Assembly: GCA_025355395.1 (NCBI GenBank) | Contig: JANXZT010000447.1 | Coordinates: 1-13,193, forward strand | Direction: 5' to 3' | Length of the DNA: 13,193 nucleotides | DNA from: Betaproteobacteria bacterium | Lineage (GTDB): Bacteria > Pseudomonadota > Gammaproteobacteria > Burkholderiales > Casimicrobiaceae | In this document: piece by piece, positions 6,278-13,193 of the stretch | Position numbering within the stretch: the first letter of the stretch is position 1 | How the letters are laid out: each line of letters starts with the position of its first letter | The notes under the pieces: generated by a model | Told to the model about the DNA's origin: nothing | The model's database searches: none | The model's input: only the letters and a program-made list of their open reading frames with translations | Program-made: the position numbers and the translations under genes

Positions 6278-7144
6278 CTACAGCGAGAGGACCCCGCGCG
6301 CGATCTCGATGACGCGCCCGGAAACAAGAATGCGGGCATCGGCCGTGACTTCGAGGAATAGCCGGGAAGGGCGGCCGACCGCGGCGCCCTGGGCGATTGT
6401 CAGCTGTTGCGGCAGTGGAGCACCGGTCGCCAGCAGCCAGCCTCCCAGGTTGGCGCAGGCCGATCCGGTACCCGGGTCCTCGATCACCGAAGCGTGCTTG
6501 GGAAAGAAGAAGCGCGCCACCACGGCGCGTCCTCCGTCCACAGCGTTGACATCGTCCGGTTCGTACGCCCACACGTACGCCATCGCCCGCTGGCCGTTGC
6601 TGCCGTGGGCGAGCAGCAATTCCGCGCGGGGCAGGGCACGCTGCACGGCGTCTCGACTGGCGAGCGGAATCACGAGTTGATCCGATCCGGTATTCACCCA
6701 TAACGCGGGCGCGTCAGCAAGGTCGGCCGGCGCGAGACCCAGCATGGCTGCGAGGTCAGCGGGCGATGCGGTGGGCTGGCGGTGCACTGGCGCGTTCGCC
6801 TGCAGCGTCCAGAGACCGCCGTTGGCCTGCACCGGAATAATGCCGGCCGGCATCTCGAGCTTCAGCGCATCGCCTGTCGCACGCAACGTGCGAACCACAT
6901 GCGCGGTGCCCAGTGTGGGGTGGCCGGCGAAGGGCATCTCGAACGTCGGCGTAAAGATGCGCACCGAAGCGCTCGCGCGCTGCGATGGCAATACGAAGGT
7001 CGTTTCCGACAAGTTGAACTGCAGGGCAACGGCTTGCATCAAAGGTCCGTCCAGCCCACGGGCATCCTCGAACACGCACAGCGGATTGCCGGAAAGTGGT
7101 GTTTGGGCAAAGACATTGACCAGTCGAAAAACGTAATCAGTCAT
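6278..7144 (-). CDS. PhzF family isomerase-like protein
   Basis: This 288-residue member of the PhzF/YddE/diaminopimelate-epimerase-like fold has two mirrored domains expected. Founding member PhzF isomerises trans-2,3-dihydro-3-hydroxyanthranilate in phenazine synthesis, but most homologues have no known substrate, and no phenazine genes are present here. The conserved acidic catalytic residue appears as E47 in FNLSETTFVL. The mid-protein FTPTFEMPFAGHPTLGTAHV block (64-83) and the second-half EDPGTGSACANLGGWL block (222-237) are the family signatures. Length is normal (260-300). ATG 7144 overlaps the upstream selU stop in ATGA, which indicates translational coupling and fixes the start. It is the last gene of the tesA-selU-phzF unit. 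No good terminator follows before the repeat block. Confidence 0.9.
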   Translation of the reverse strand: MTDYVFRLVNVFAQTPLSGNPLCVFEDARGLDGPLMQAVALQFNLSETTFVLPSQRASASVRIFTPTFEMPFAGHPTLGTAHVVRTLRATGDALKLEMPAGIIPVQANGGLWTLQANAPVHRQPTASPADLAAMLGLAPADLADAPALWVNTGSDQLVIPLASRDAVQRALPRAELLLAHGSNGQRAMAYVWAYEPDDVNAVDGGRAVVARFFFPKHASVIEDPGTGSACANLGGWLLATGAPLPQQLTIAQGAAVGRPSRLFLEVTADARILVSGRVIEIARGVLSL

Positions 7145-8235
7145 GCGATATCCAAGGCCGCGCCGGTTGGCGATGAAACCGGGACACCATCGATCAGCGC
7201 GCGTGCGATTTTGCGATAATCGTCGGGCGCGATCCCCCTGGGAGTAACCACATGAGCTTCCGCATGGCGCGCAAAATTGCGGTCCATCGACCGCGTATAC
7301 GTCGGGTCGTAATGCGCGATCAGGAGCTCGCCCACGAACGCGTCCCACTCACCGGCGCGGGCAGCAGCAATCCAGCGCTCGACGGTCTTGCTCCCGTGCA
7401 GTACCGAGAGCGGCCGCAGTCGTTGTGCCAGATGTTCGATATTGTCGAGGAAGTGCGCGTACTCCTCACGCAGGAGCGCAATGCGCAGTGGCGTGGGAAG
7501 CTCGACCCGGACACAGGCGGCGTGGTGCATGACCTGCAGCAAGGCGTCAGGGACCTGCAGGGTGCCAATGCGCTTGCTCTCCGATTCGATGAACGCCGGT
7601 TTCCTCGCATCGAGGCTCGCGAGGATCGACAAGAGCTCGGTTTCGAACCGCTTCTGCGACGGTTGCGGGGTGTCGGGCAAATCGCCAAGAAGTGATCCGC
7701 GATGCGCCGCGAGTTGCTCGAGATCGATCACCTGCGCGCCTTCGGCCGCAAGGGCGTTGAGAAGACGGCTTTTGCCCGAGCCCGTCAGGCCGCATACGAC
7801 GCGCAGCGTAAACATCGTCGGCACCGTTTCGAGCTGCGCGCGCACGTGCCGCCGATAGGCGCGGTAACCGCCTTCGAGCTGCACCGCGCGCCATCCGATC
7901 TCGTTCATGATGTGCGCCAGCGCGCCACTGCGTTTGCCGCCACGCCAGCAATAGACCAGCGGCGCCCAATCGCGAGGCTTGCCCGCAAAGGCTGTTTCGA
8001 GCATCAAAGCGATGTTGCGCGCGACGATTGCTGCACCGGCGCGCTTGGCCGCAAACGCAGAATCAAGCGCATGCAGCGTTCCGACCAGAGCGCGCTCGTC
8101 ATCGGACAGCACCGGATGGCTGGCAGCACCCGGCAGATGATCTTCGGCGTATTCGGCGGGGCTGCGCACATCGATGCGCTCGGTGTACGCAGCAATGTCG
8201 CCGACGGTAACAACGCGCGGCGCCACGATGCTCAT
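7141..8235 (-). CDS. selU: tRNA 2-selenouridine synthase (2-thiouridine to 2-selenouridine)
   Basis: This 364-residue SelU/MnmH protein replaces sulfur with selenium at the wobble 2-thiouridine of tRNAs for Lys, Glu and Gln, through a geranylated intermediate, using selenophosphate from SelD. The N-terminal rhodanese domain (about 10-135) carries DVRSPAEYAEDHLPGA and the catalytic C96 in VYCWRGGKRSGA. The C-terminal P-loop domain begins with GLTGSGKS (149-156), then IDLEQLAAHRGSLLG and IESESKRIG, all typical of the family. Length matches E. coli MnmH (364). ATG 8235 overlaps the tesA stop as ATGA, and its own stop overlaps the PhzF start in the same way. No selD or selA is in the window, so the selenium supply cannot be judged here. 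Confidence 0.94.
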   Translation of the reverse strand: MSIVAPRVVTVGDIAAYTERIDVRSPAEYAEDHLPGAASHPVLSDDERALVGTLHALDSAFAAKRAGAAIVARNIALMLETAFAGKPRDWAPLVYCWRGGKRSGALAHIMNEIGWRAVQLEGGYRAYRRHVRAQLETVPTMFTLRVVCGLTGSGKSRLLNALAAEGAQVIDLEQLAAHRGSLLGDLPDTPQPSQKRFETELLSILASLDARKPAFIESESKRIGTLQVPDALLQVMHHAACVRVELPTPLRIALLREEYAHFLDNIEHLAQRLRPLSVLHGSKTVERWIAAARAGEWDAFVGELLIAHYDPTYTRSMDRNFARHAEAHVVTPRGIAPDDYRKIARALIDGVPVSSPTGAALDIA

Positions 8236-8876
8236 CGATGGTCCAGCATCGGCTTAAGCTCACGCCAGATGTTGTCGAGCAGGCGCGGCTGCGCCCCAGC
8301 GGTGGGATGGATGCGATCGGGCTGGAACCAGTCGTTGGTTTCGGCAAAACCTTCGAACAGGAACGGCACCAGCGGTACCTTGGTCGATCGCGCCACATCG
8401 CGGTAGCTCGTCTCGAACTGCCGGGTGTAGGCCGCTCCGTAGTTGGGGGGCAGCCGCATGCCCACCAGAAGCACGCGCGCTCCGGTTCGGAGGGACGCCG
8501 ACACCATCGCCTCCAGATTGTCGCGCATGGCACCAAGATCGCCGCCGCGCAGGCCATCGTTGCCGCCGAGCTCGACTACCACGATCGCCGGGTGATGCTG
8601 CGTGAGCAACGCCGGCAAGCGGGCGCGCCCACCGGCGGTCGTATCGCCGCTGATGCTCGCGTTTACCACCCGGTACGGCAGACTTTCGCGGCTCAGGCGC
8701 GAGGCCAGCAGATGCGCCCAGCCTGTGTCGGGGGAGAGGCCATACCCGGCGGAGATCGAATCCCCGACCACCAGGAGCACCGGAGCCGGTGTTGCTGCCG
8801 TGCTTGCCAAGGGCGACCACAGCAGAATGGCTGCGACGAGGGCGAAGCGTCGAACGTGTGGGTGGATAAGCCGCAT
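8232..8876 (-). CDS. tesA: Periplasmic SGNH esterase / acyl-CoA thioesterase I
   Basis: This 214-residue GDSL/SGNH hydrolase of the TesA (thioesterase I / protease I / lysophospholipase L1) family cleaves acyl thioesters and a range of esters. Residues 1-28 form a signal peptide: basic start MRLIHPHVRR, hydrophobic FALVAAILLW, AxA-like cleavage STAA. SGNH blocks are GDSISAGYGL with nucleophile S40, SGDTTAGG with G77, LGGNDGLRG with N106, and DRIHPTA with D187 and H190. Length matches E. coli TesA (208 with signal). It is the first gene of a three-gene unit and diverges from ybbAP, the same neighbourhood as in E. coli. A TACAAT on the minus strand (8906-8901) could be its -10 with a leader of about 20 nt. 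No clear Shine-Dalgarno is seen. Confidence 0.93.
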   Translation of the reverse strand: MRLIHPHVRRFALVAAILLWSPLASTAATPAPVLLVVGDSISAGYGLSPDTGWAHLLASRLSRESLPYRVVNASISGDTTAGGRARLPALLTQHHPAIVVVELGGNDGLRGGDLGAMRDNLEAMVSASLRTGARVLLVGMRLPPNYGAAYTRQFETSYRDVARSTKVPLVPFLFEGFAETNDWFQPDRIHPTAGAQPRLLDNIWRELKPMLDHR

Positions 8877-8900
8877 GGCGATTGATCACATCGAGGAGAG

Positions 8901-8906
8901 ATTGTA
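8901..8906 (-). promoter_or_regulatory. Candidate -10 box of the tesA-selU-phzF unit
   Basis: TACAAT on the minus strand is a 5/6 match to the -10 consensus, 24 bases before the tesA ATG. The -35 region 16-18 bp upstream (GTCCGA-like) is poor. A divergent TAGAAT at 8939-8944 on the plus strand is also present but is over 340 bases from ybbA. Both calls rest on short matches. Confidence 0.3.
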
Positions 8907-9067
8907 GAGGCTAGAGCCGCCTTCGGACGCGGCAGGGGTAGAATCGCCCCGGCGCAATGACCGCAACGGCGCGGCAACGTTCCTTTAATCGGTATATCGG
9001 GAGTGCCGCCTTGCGCAATGTCGTGCGCGACCCCATGTCGAGATTCGTGACGTCGCAACTCAGTATT

Positions 9068-9142
9068 GTCGTCCCCGCGGAGGCGGCGACCCAGCGTCGT
9101 GCATCGAAGACGCTGGATTCCCGCCAGCGCGGGAATGGCGGG
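9068..9142 (-). repeat. Diverged composite palindromic element in the tesA-ybbA gap
   Basis: It has the same plan as the other copies but a different spacer. The low-coordinate end GTCGTCCCCGCGG pairs imperfectly with CGCGGGAATGGCGG at the other end. Inside are CCAGCGTC (9091-9098) and GACGCTGG (9109-9116), an 8-bp perfect inverted repeat with a 10-nt loop, and the palindrome ATTCCCGCCAGCGCGGGAAT (9117-9136). No tandem satellite adjoins it. The rest of the 419-bp gap (8877-9295) holds no supported gene; a 10-bp direct repeat (ATCAGTAGGT, ATCAGTAGCT) lies at 9228-9247. Confidence 0.78.
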
Positions 9143-9295
9143 AAATTTGCCGCGGCTTTCCGTCATCGTTGGTGCGGCCAGTAACCCGCCCGGACCATGA
9201 CGCTTGTCCCCCGTACCCGTTCGCGTCATCAGTAGGTATCAGTAGCTATTTGCCGCCGGCCATTTCGGCTCCTCGCGGGCTGTTGTCCTTTGCCG

Positions 9296-9985
9296 ATGCC
9301 CGATCCCATCCTTAGCGCCGAAGCGCTGACCAAGACCGTAGTGAGCGGGGACGCGCCGCTGACGATTCTCGATGCGGTGTCGTTCGACATCGAGGCGGGC
9401 GGCAGCATCGCCATTGTCGGGGCGTCTGGGTCGGGCAAGACCACCCTGCTCGGATTGTTGGCCGGTCTCGATCGCCCGACTGCCGGGGAGGTGCGTCTCG
9501 CCGGGCAGGCGCTCTCGGGCCTTGACGAGGATGCGCGGGCCGCTTTGAGGCAGCGTCTGCTTGGCTTTGTATTCCAGTCGTTCCAGCTTTTGCCGGCGCT
9601 GACCGCGCTCGAAAACGTGATGTTGCCGCTGGAGCTTTCCGGCGCGGCCAACGCCGCGGCGAGCGCCAGGGAATGGCTGGTGCGCGTCGGACTTGGCCGA
9701 CGCACAACTCACTATCCCAAACAACTTTCGGGCGGCGAGCAGCAGCGCGTCGCCATCGCGAGGGCGTTCGCCGGCGCGCCCAGCCTGCTGATGGCCGACG
9801 AGCCGACGGGCAATCTGGACGGCGCCACGGGTGCCGAAGTCGCGGAGTTGATGTTCCGGCTGAACCGTGAGCACGGTACGACGCTCGTTCTGGTCACGCA
9901 CGATGCGGCGCTGGCGGAGCGGTGCTCGCGTCGACTCTCGCTTGCCGACGGGCGGGTCGTCGGCGATCACCGCGTGGAAGCGTAG
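9296..9985 (+). CDS. ybbA: ABC transporter ATPase, YbbA type
   Basis: This 229-residue stand-alone ABC ATPase belongs to the LolD/MacB-like group that pairs with FtsX-type permeases. Walker A is GASGSGKTT (42-50), the Q-loop is VFQSFQLLP (92-100), the signature is LSGGEQQR (144-151), Walker B with catalytic Glu is LLMADEP (164-170) followed by TGNLD, and the switch His is in VLVTHD (198-203). All catalytic residues are intact. ATG 9296 gives MPDPILSAEALTK; an in-frame TTG two codons earlier (9290) is possible. Neither has a clear Shine-Dalgarno. Length matches E. coli YbbA (228). The permease gene follows on the same strand after a short gap, and tesA is divergent upstream. In E. coli YbbA, YbbP and TesA are reported to work as one system on hydrophobic substrates; that role is taken over here by homology and synteny. 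Confidence 0.92.
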   Translation: MPDPILSAEALTKTVVSGDAPLTILDAVSFDIEAGGSIAIVGASGSGKTTLLGLLAGLDRPTAGEVRLAGQALSGLDEDARAALRQRLLGFVFQSFQLLPALTALENVMLPLELSGAANAAASAREWLVRVGLGRRTTHYPKQLSGGEQQRVAIARAFAGAPSLLMADEPTGNLDGATGAEVAELMFRLNREHGTTLVLVTHDAALAERCSRRLSLADGRVVGDHRVEA

Positions 9986-10022
9986 GCAGGATATCCACTT
10001 GCCTTTAACGCAATCGACCCGC

Positions 10023-12572
10023 ATGAACACCGCACGCCTCGCCTTCCGCATGCTCTCCCGCGATTGGCGCGCGGGTGAGTTGCGGGTGCTGATGGCGGCG
10101 TTGCTGCTCGCGGTGGCGAGTGTGGGAACGGTTGGGTTCTTTGCCGATCGCGTCAAGGGTGCGCTCACGCGGCAGGCGAATCTGCTGCTGGGCGCGGACG
10201 TGCTCATTTCCGGCGATCGCCCGTTGCCATCGGCCTTTGGCGAAGCGGCTGCGGCACGCGGACTGCGAGTGAGCGCCGGGCTCAAGTTCAACAGCATGGT
10301 GCAGCGGGCGGCGAGTGCGAGCAGCGCACCGTCGTCTGATACGCCTGCACTGGCGGTCCTGGGCGATGTCAAGGCGGTGAGTGGAGAATATCCGCTGCGG
10401 GGCGCCATTACCTTGGTTGTGCCCGGGCGCCCGGAGGGAATGCCCGCACGCGCCATTCCTGCCTCCGGTGAAGCGTGGCCGGATGCTCGTCTGGCGCAAC
10501 GTCTCGGAGTGGCGACGAACGATCGCATCGTGGTGGGTGACGCGACGCTGCGTGTCACTGCCATCGTCCAGCAGGAACCCGAGGTCGCCAGTGGCTTGCT
10601 CGCCATTGCACCGCGTCTCATCATCAATCTCGCCGATGTTCCGGCGACCCACCTGCTGCAACCCGGCAATCGCGCCACCTATCGCCTCTACGTGGCCGAG
10701 GGATCGCATGGCACAGCGCTGGATCCGTACCTGCGATGGATGCAAGGAGAGATGAAAGCGGGACAACGTCTCGAAAACGTGCGCGACTTGCGACCCGAGG
10801 TGCGCCAGACGCTGGACCGCGCAGAACAATTCCTGGGTCTTGCCGCGCTCGTTGCGGTCGTCCTCGCCGCGGTCGCGGTGGCACTTGCCGCATCGCGATA
10901 CCTGCGCCGTCATCTCGATACCGCCGCGATGTTGCGCTGCCTGGGGGCGTCCGAGCGCCGGGTGCTGGGCCTTTTCGTGCTGCAGTTCGCGACGTTGGGG
11001 GTCATTTCCAGTGCAGTTGGCATTGTGCTGGCGCTCGCCGGACAGCAACTGCTGGTGACGCTGCTCGCGAGCGTGTCGTCGACCATGTCGCCCGCCGAAT
11101 TAGCCCCGCCGACGTGGCTGCCCGGCATGACGGCCTTTGCGACCGGCGTATTGCTGCTCTTCGGGTTTGCGCTGCCGCCGCTGGTTGCACTGGCTGGCGC
11201 GCCGCCGCTTCGGGTGTTGCGCCGCGACTTGCCGCATCCGCGGGCAGGTGGGTGGCTCGCCTATGCCTTGGGCGCCGGGGTGATTGCGGCGTTGATCGGA
11301 TGGCAGGCGCAGGATGTCAAAGCGGCCGGCATCATGGTCGGTGGCATTGGCGGATTGCTAATTGCGGCGGCGCTCTCGGCGTGGCTTCTGATCGCATTAC
11401 TGAAGTGGCTTCCGCAGCGTGGCGTCACGTGGCGCTTCGGGCTCGCAAACTTGAGGCGCCGACCCCTCGCATCGAGCCTGCAGATCGGCGCGCTGGCGCT
11501 GGGTTTCATGGCGTTGCTGTTGCTGACCGTCGTACGTGGCGATCTCATGCGCAATTGGCGGGCAAGCCTGCCGCCGGATGCGCCGAATCAATTCGTGATG
11601 AACATCCTGCCGGACCAGGTGGAGGGCGTGCGTGCGGCATTGAAGGCGCTGAGCCGGACCGAGGTCACGCTCTACCCGATGATCCGCGGCCGGCTGGTGG
11701 CGGTCAACGACGCCACGCTCAATACGGCGAAGTTCACCGAATTGAGGTCGCGACGCCTCGCCGAGCGCGAATTCAATCTCTCATGGGCCAGCGAGTTGGC
11801 CTCCACCAATCACATCACAGAGGGCGCGTGGTGGGGCGCGCATCCCGGTCCCGATGCGGGATTGTCGATGGAGCAGGGGATTGCCGAATCGCTACATGTA
11901 AAGCTTGGTGACAAGCTGACCTGGGATATCGCGGGGTCGCAGGTTTCGGCACGCATCACGAGCTTGCGCAAGGTGGACTGGGACAGCTTCCGGCCTAATT
12001 TTTTCACGCTGTTTCCACCCGGTGTTCTGGACGGCATGCCGCAAACCTATCTGGGGGCGGTGCGCGTTCCGGAAACCGCGGGCCAGGGCGCTTCACTCAC
12101 TGCCCTCGTGCAGCAATATCCGAATGTGCTGGCCATCGATGTCGGCGAGGTCATCCGGCAGGTGCAAAGCATCATGGATCAAGTGGCTCGAGCCGTGGAA
12201 TTCGTGTTCCTGTTCACGCTTGCCGGCGGATTGCTGGTGTTGCAGGCCGCGGTTGCCGCGACCCAGGACGAACGGCAATTCGACGCGGCCATTCTGCGCA
12301 CGCTGGGAGCCTCGCGAGCACAGCTCACCTCGGCGCAGCTGGCGGAGTTCGTGGTGCTCGGTTCAGTCGCGGGCCTTCTCGCGGCAGGTGGCGCCACCAT
12401 CACCGGCTATCTGCTCGCGGATCGCGTTTTCCAGATACCGTACGCCGTCAATTCGGCTGTCTGGCTGTACGGCCTCTTGGGCGGCGCGGTGTGCGTGACG
12501 GTGGCGGGGTGGCTTGGGACGCGCGCTACCTTGCGCCAGCCGCCGCTCGCCATCATTCGTCAACTCGGATGA
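10023..12572 (+). CDS. ybbP: FtsX-family ABC permease, YbbP type
   Basis: This 849-residue inner-membrane permease is the partner of YbbA. About ten membrane segments are visible, near residues 22-42, 270-292, 314-342, 368-392, 411-427, 434-460, 486-506, 725-747, 773-800 and 813-833. Large periplasmic parts lie at 43-269 and 507-724. This is the MacB/FtsX-like duplicated core with extra helices in the middle. The block SLRKVDWDSFRPNF (647-660), followed by a FPPGVLDGMPQTYL-like stretch, is characteristic of YbbP. It is slightly longer than E. coli YbbP (804). ATG 10023 fits the family N-terminus MNTARLAFRMLSRDWRAGE. An in-frame TTG at 9999 has AGGA 7 bases before it and would add eight residues, so the true start is open. 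It begins 37 bases after the ybbA stop and converges with an ABC-2 permease gene 43 bases downstream. Confidence 0.92.
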   Translation: MNTARLAFRMLSRDWRAGELRVLMAALLLAVASVGTVGFFADRVKGALTRQANLLLGADVLISGDRPLPSAFGEAAAARGLRVSAGLKFNSMVQRAASASSAPSSDTPALAVLGDVKAVSGEYPLRGAITLVVPGRPEGMPARAIPASGEAWPDARLAQRLGVATNDRIVVGDATLRVTAIVQQEPEVASGLLAIAPRLIINLADVPATHLLQPGNRATYRLYVAEGSHGTALDPYLRWMQGEMKAGQRLENVRDLRPEVRQTLDRAEQFLGLAALVAVVLAAVAVALAASRYLRRHLDTAAMLRCLGASERRVLGLFVLQFATLGVISSAVGIVLALAGQQLLVTLLASVSSTMSPAELAPPTWLPGMTAFATGVLLLFGFALPPLVALAGAPPLRVLRRDLPHPRAGGWLAYALGAGVIAALIGWQAQDVKAAGIMVGGIGGLLIAAALSAWLLIALLKWLPQRGVTWRFGLANLRRRPLASSLQIGALALGFMALLLLTVVRGDLMRNWRASLPPDAPNQFVMNILPDQVEGVRAALKALSRTEVTLYPMIRGRLVAVNDATLNTAKFTELRSRRLAEREFNLSWASELASTNHITEGAWWGAHPGPDAGLSMEQGIAESLHVKLGDKLTWDIAGSQVSARITSLRKVDWDSFRPNFFTLFPPGVLDGMPQTYLGAVRVPETAGQGASLTALVQQYPNVLAIDVGEVIRQVQSIMDQVARAVEFVFLFTLAGGLLVLQAAVAATQDERQFDAAILRTLGASRAQLTSAQLAEFVVLGSVAGLLAAGGATITGYLLADRVFQIPYAVNSAVWLYGLLGGAVCVTVAGWLGTRATLRQPPLAIIRQLG

Positions 12573-12615
12573 GCGGAATCTTCCGCTGCCGTGCAGCGAT
12601 ACGCGATCGCAACGA

Positions 12616-13193
12616 TCAGCGCCCGGCCAGCACCGATTCGCGCGACAGGAGGCGCGCCACCGCGGCCAGCGCCAGTGCAGTCAACACAACCGGCACCACA
12701 TAGGACTGAACCAGCGCCGTCATCGGCAGCACATCGCCGCGCAACGCTCGGCCGAGCAGGGCGTATTGGCCGGAGATCGGAACCCATGACAGCCAGGCGG
12801 GCTCCCGCGCCTGCAGCAGGAGCTGGACCACGGGGATGATCGACACCACGAACAGCATGACCGAAGTGTTGGCCTGCGCTTCCTTGGACGTGCGGCCGCG
12901 GCTGCCGACGTAGAGCAGCATGGCCGGCATCAACAACATGAGGGGTGCAAGAACGATGAGAAAACGCGCGAATTCGGCGGCCCCGAACAGGAAGGGAACA
13001 CCGACCGCGGGCAGTGGAAAAAATCGCAGCGTCAGATAAAAGCCGGCCAGGGTCACGATCACAACGGCGGCATTGAGCGCGCTGATGGCCACCCACTTGC
13101 CGATTGCAAGCTCCAGCGGCCGTGCCGGCGTCAGCAGCAGCGGTTCGAGGGATTGGCGCTCGCGCTCCCCGGCGGTCGTGTCGATGGCCGCGG
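12616..13193 (-). CDS. ABC-2 / NatB-type permease, C-terminal part
   Basis: The frame is open through the window edge and ends at TGA (12618-12616), leaving 191 residues of a longer protein; the GTG at 13092 is not the start. The visible start DTTAGERERQSLEPLLLTP and the following LELAIGKW segment are the conserved cytoplasmic motif of ABC-2 permeases of the NatB / COG1668 group. Four hydrophobic segments follow: AISALNAAVVIVTLAGFYL, the FLIVLAPLMLLMPAMLLYVG region, the SVMLFVVSIIPVVQLLL region and the VVPVVLTALALAAVARLL region. A conserved PISGQYALLGRALRGD loop lies between the last two. The family includes sodium and drug exporters; a partner ATPase (NatA-like) would be expected beyond the right edge. 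It is convergent with ybbP and has no visible functional link to it. Confidence 0.85.
   Translation of the reverse strand, partial: AAIDTTAGERERQSLEPLLLTPARPLELAIGKWVAISALNAAVVIVTLAGFYLTLRFFPLPAVGVPFLFGAAEFARFLIVLAPLMLLMPAMLLYVGSRGRTSKEAQANTSVMLFVVSIIPVVQLLLQAREPAWLSWVPISGQYALLGRALRGDVLPMTALVQSYVVPVVLTALALAAVARLLSRESVLAGR

Noticed and set aside
8957..9184. Plus-strand frame of 75 codons between tesA and ybbA
   Set aside because: Its second half is the palindromic element. No ribosome-binding site or recognisable family, although a TAGAAT lies just upstream.
9239..10678. Long minus-strand frame of 479 codons opposite ybbA and the start of ybbP
   Set aside because: It runs antisense to two well-recognised genes with intact motifs. 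Long antisense frames are common in GC-rich DNA, and its translation shows no family features.
10005..11048. Minus-strand frame of 347 codons opposite ybbP
   Set aside because: It is antisense to the FtsX-type permease, has no domain features and is biased in composition; a codon-use shadow.
10736..11911. Plus-strand frame of 391 codons inside ybbP
   Set aside because: It overlaps ybbP in another frame, is rich in Arg/Gly/Ala and lacks membrane or domain character.
12572..12587. Hairpin AGCGGA/TCCGCT just after ybbP as a terminator
   Set aside because: The stem is only 6 bp with a 4-nt loop and no T-tract follows on either strand. It is too weak to call.

Overview
The window is GC-rich chromosomal DNA, most likely from a proteobacterium and probably a betaproteobacterium. 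The evidence is gene content (cysM, a PolB-like exonuclease, tesA beside ybbAP, a tRNA 2-selenouridine synthase) and intergenic repeats built on ATTCCC-N8-GGGAAT palindromes, the dRS3-like type known from Neisseria and relatives. The assignment is an inference from protein character and synteny; there is no rRNA or phylogenetic marker here. No phage, transposase, tRNA, rRNA or CRISPR array is visible.

Layout. 1-374: 3' end of a Lys/Ala-rich low-complexity protein, closed by a strong intrinsic terminator (431-462). 620-2333 (+): cysM (cysteine synthase B) and a predicted 3'-5' exonuclease, probably one transcript. 2334-2801: repeat-filled gap with a 50-bp tandem array running into a ~95-bp composite palindromic element. 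2802-5598 (-): a two-gene operon, DUF1800 then DUF1501, both exported (Sec-type and Tat-type signals), function unknown. 5599-6277: a larger repeat block with three more copies of the ~95-bp element in the opposite orientation, each followed by short runs of a 30-bp satellite. 6278-8876 (-): tesA, selU/mnmH and a PhzF-family gene, joined by two ATGA stop/start overlaps. 8877-9295: divergent intergenic region with another diverged copy of the element. 9296-12572 (+): ybbA and ybbP, an ABC ATPase and its FtsX-type permease, divergent from tesA as in E. coli. 12616-13193 (-): C-terminal part of an ABC-2/NatB-type permease, cut by the window edge.

How it works together. tesA and ybbAP form a conserved neighbourhood: a periplasmic SGNH esterase/thioesterase and an ABC system thought to work on hydrophobic compounds at the inner membrane. 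The DUF1800/DUF1501 pair is the least understood part. It is the only gene content between oppositely oriented copies of one repeat family, so it looks like a cassette framed by inverted repeats.

The most unusual signal is the repeat family. A ~95-bp unit has imperfect ~14-bp terminal inverted repeats, and tandem satellites of different period (50 bp and 30 bp) have grown from the same end of the unit at two separate loci.
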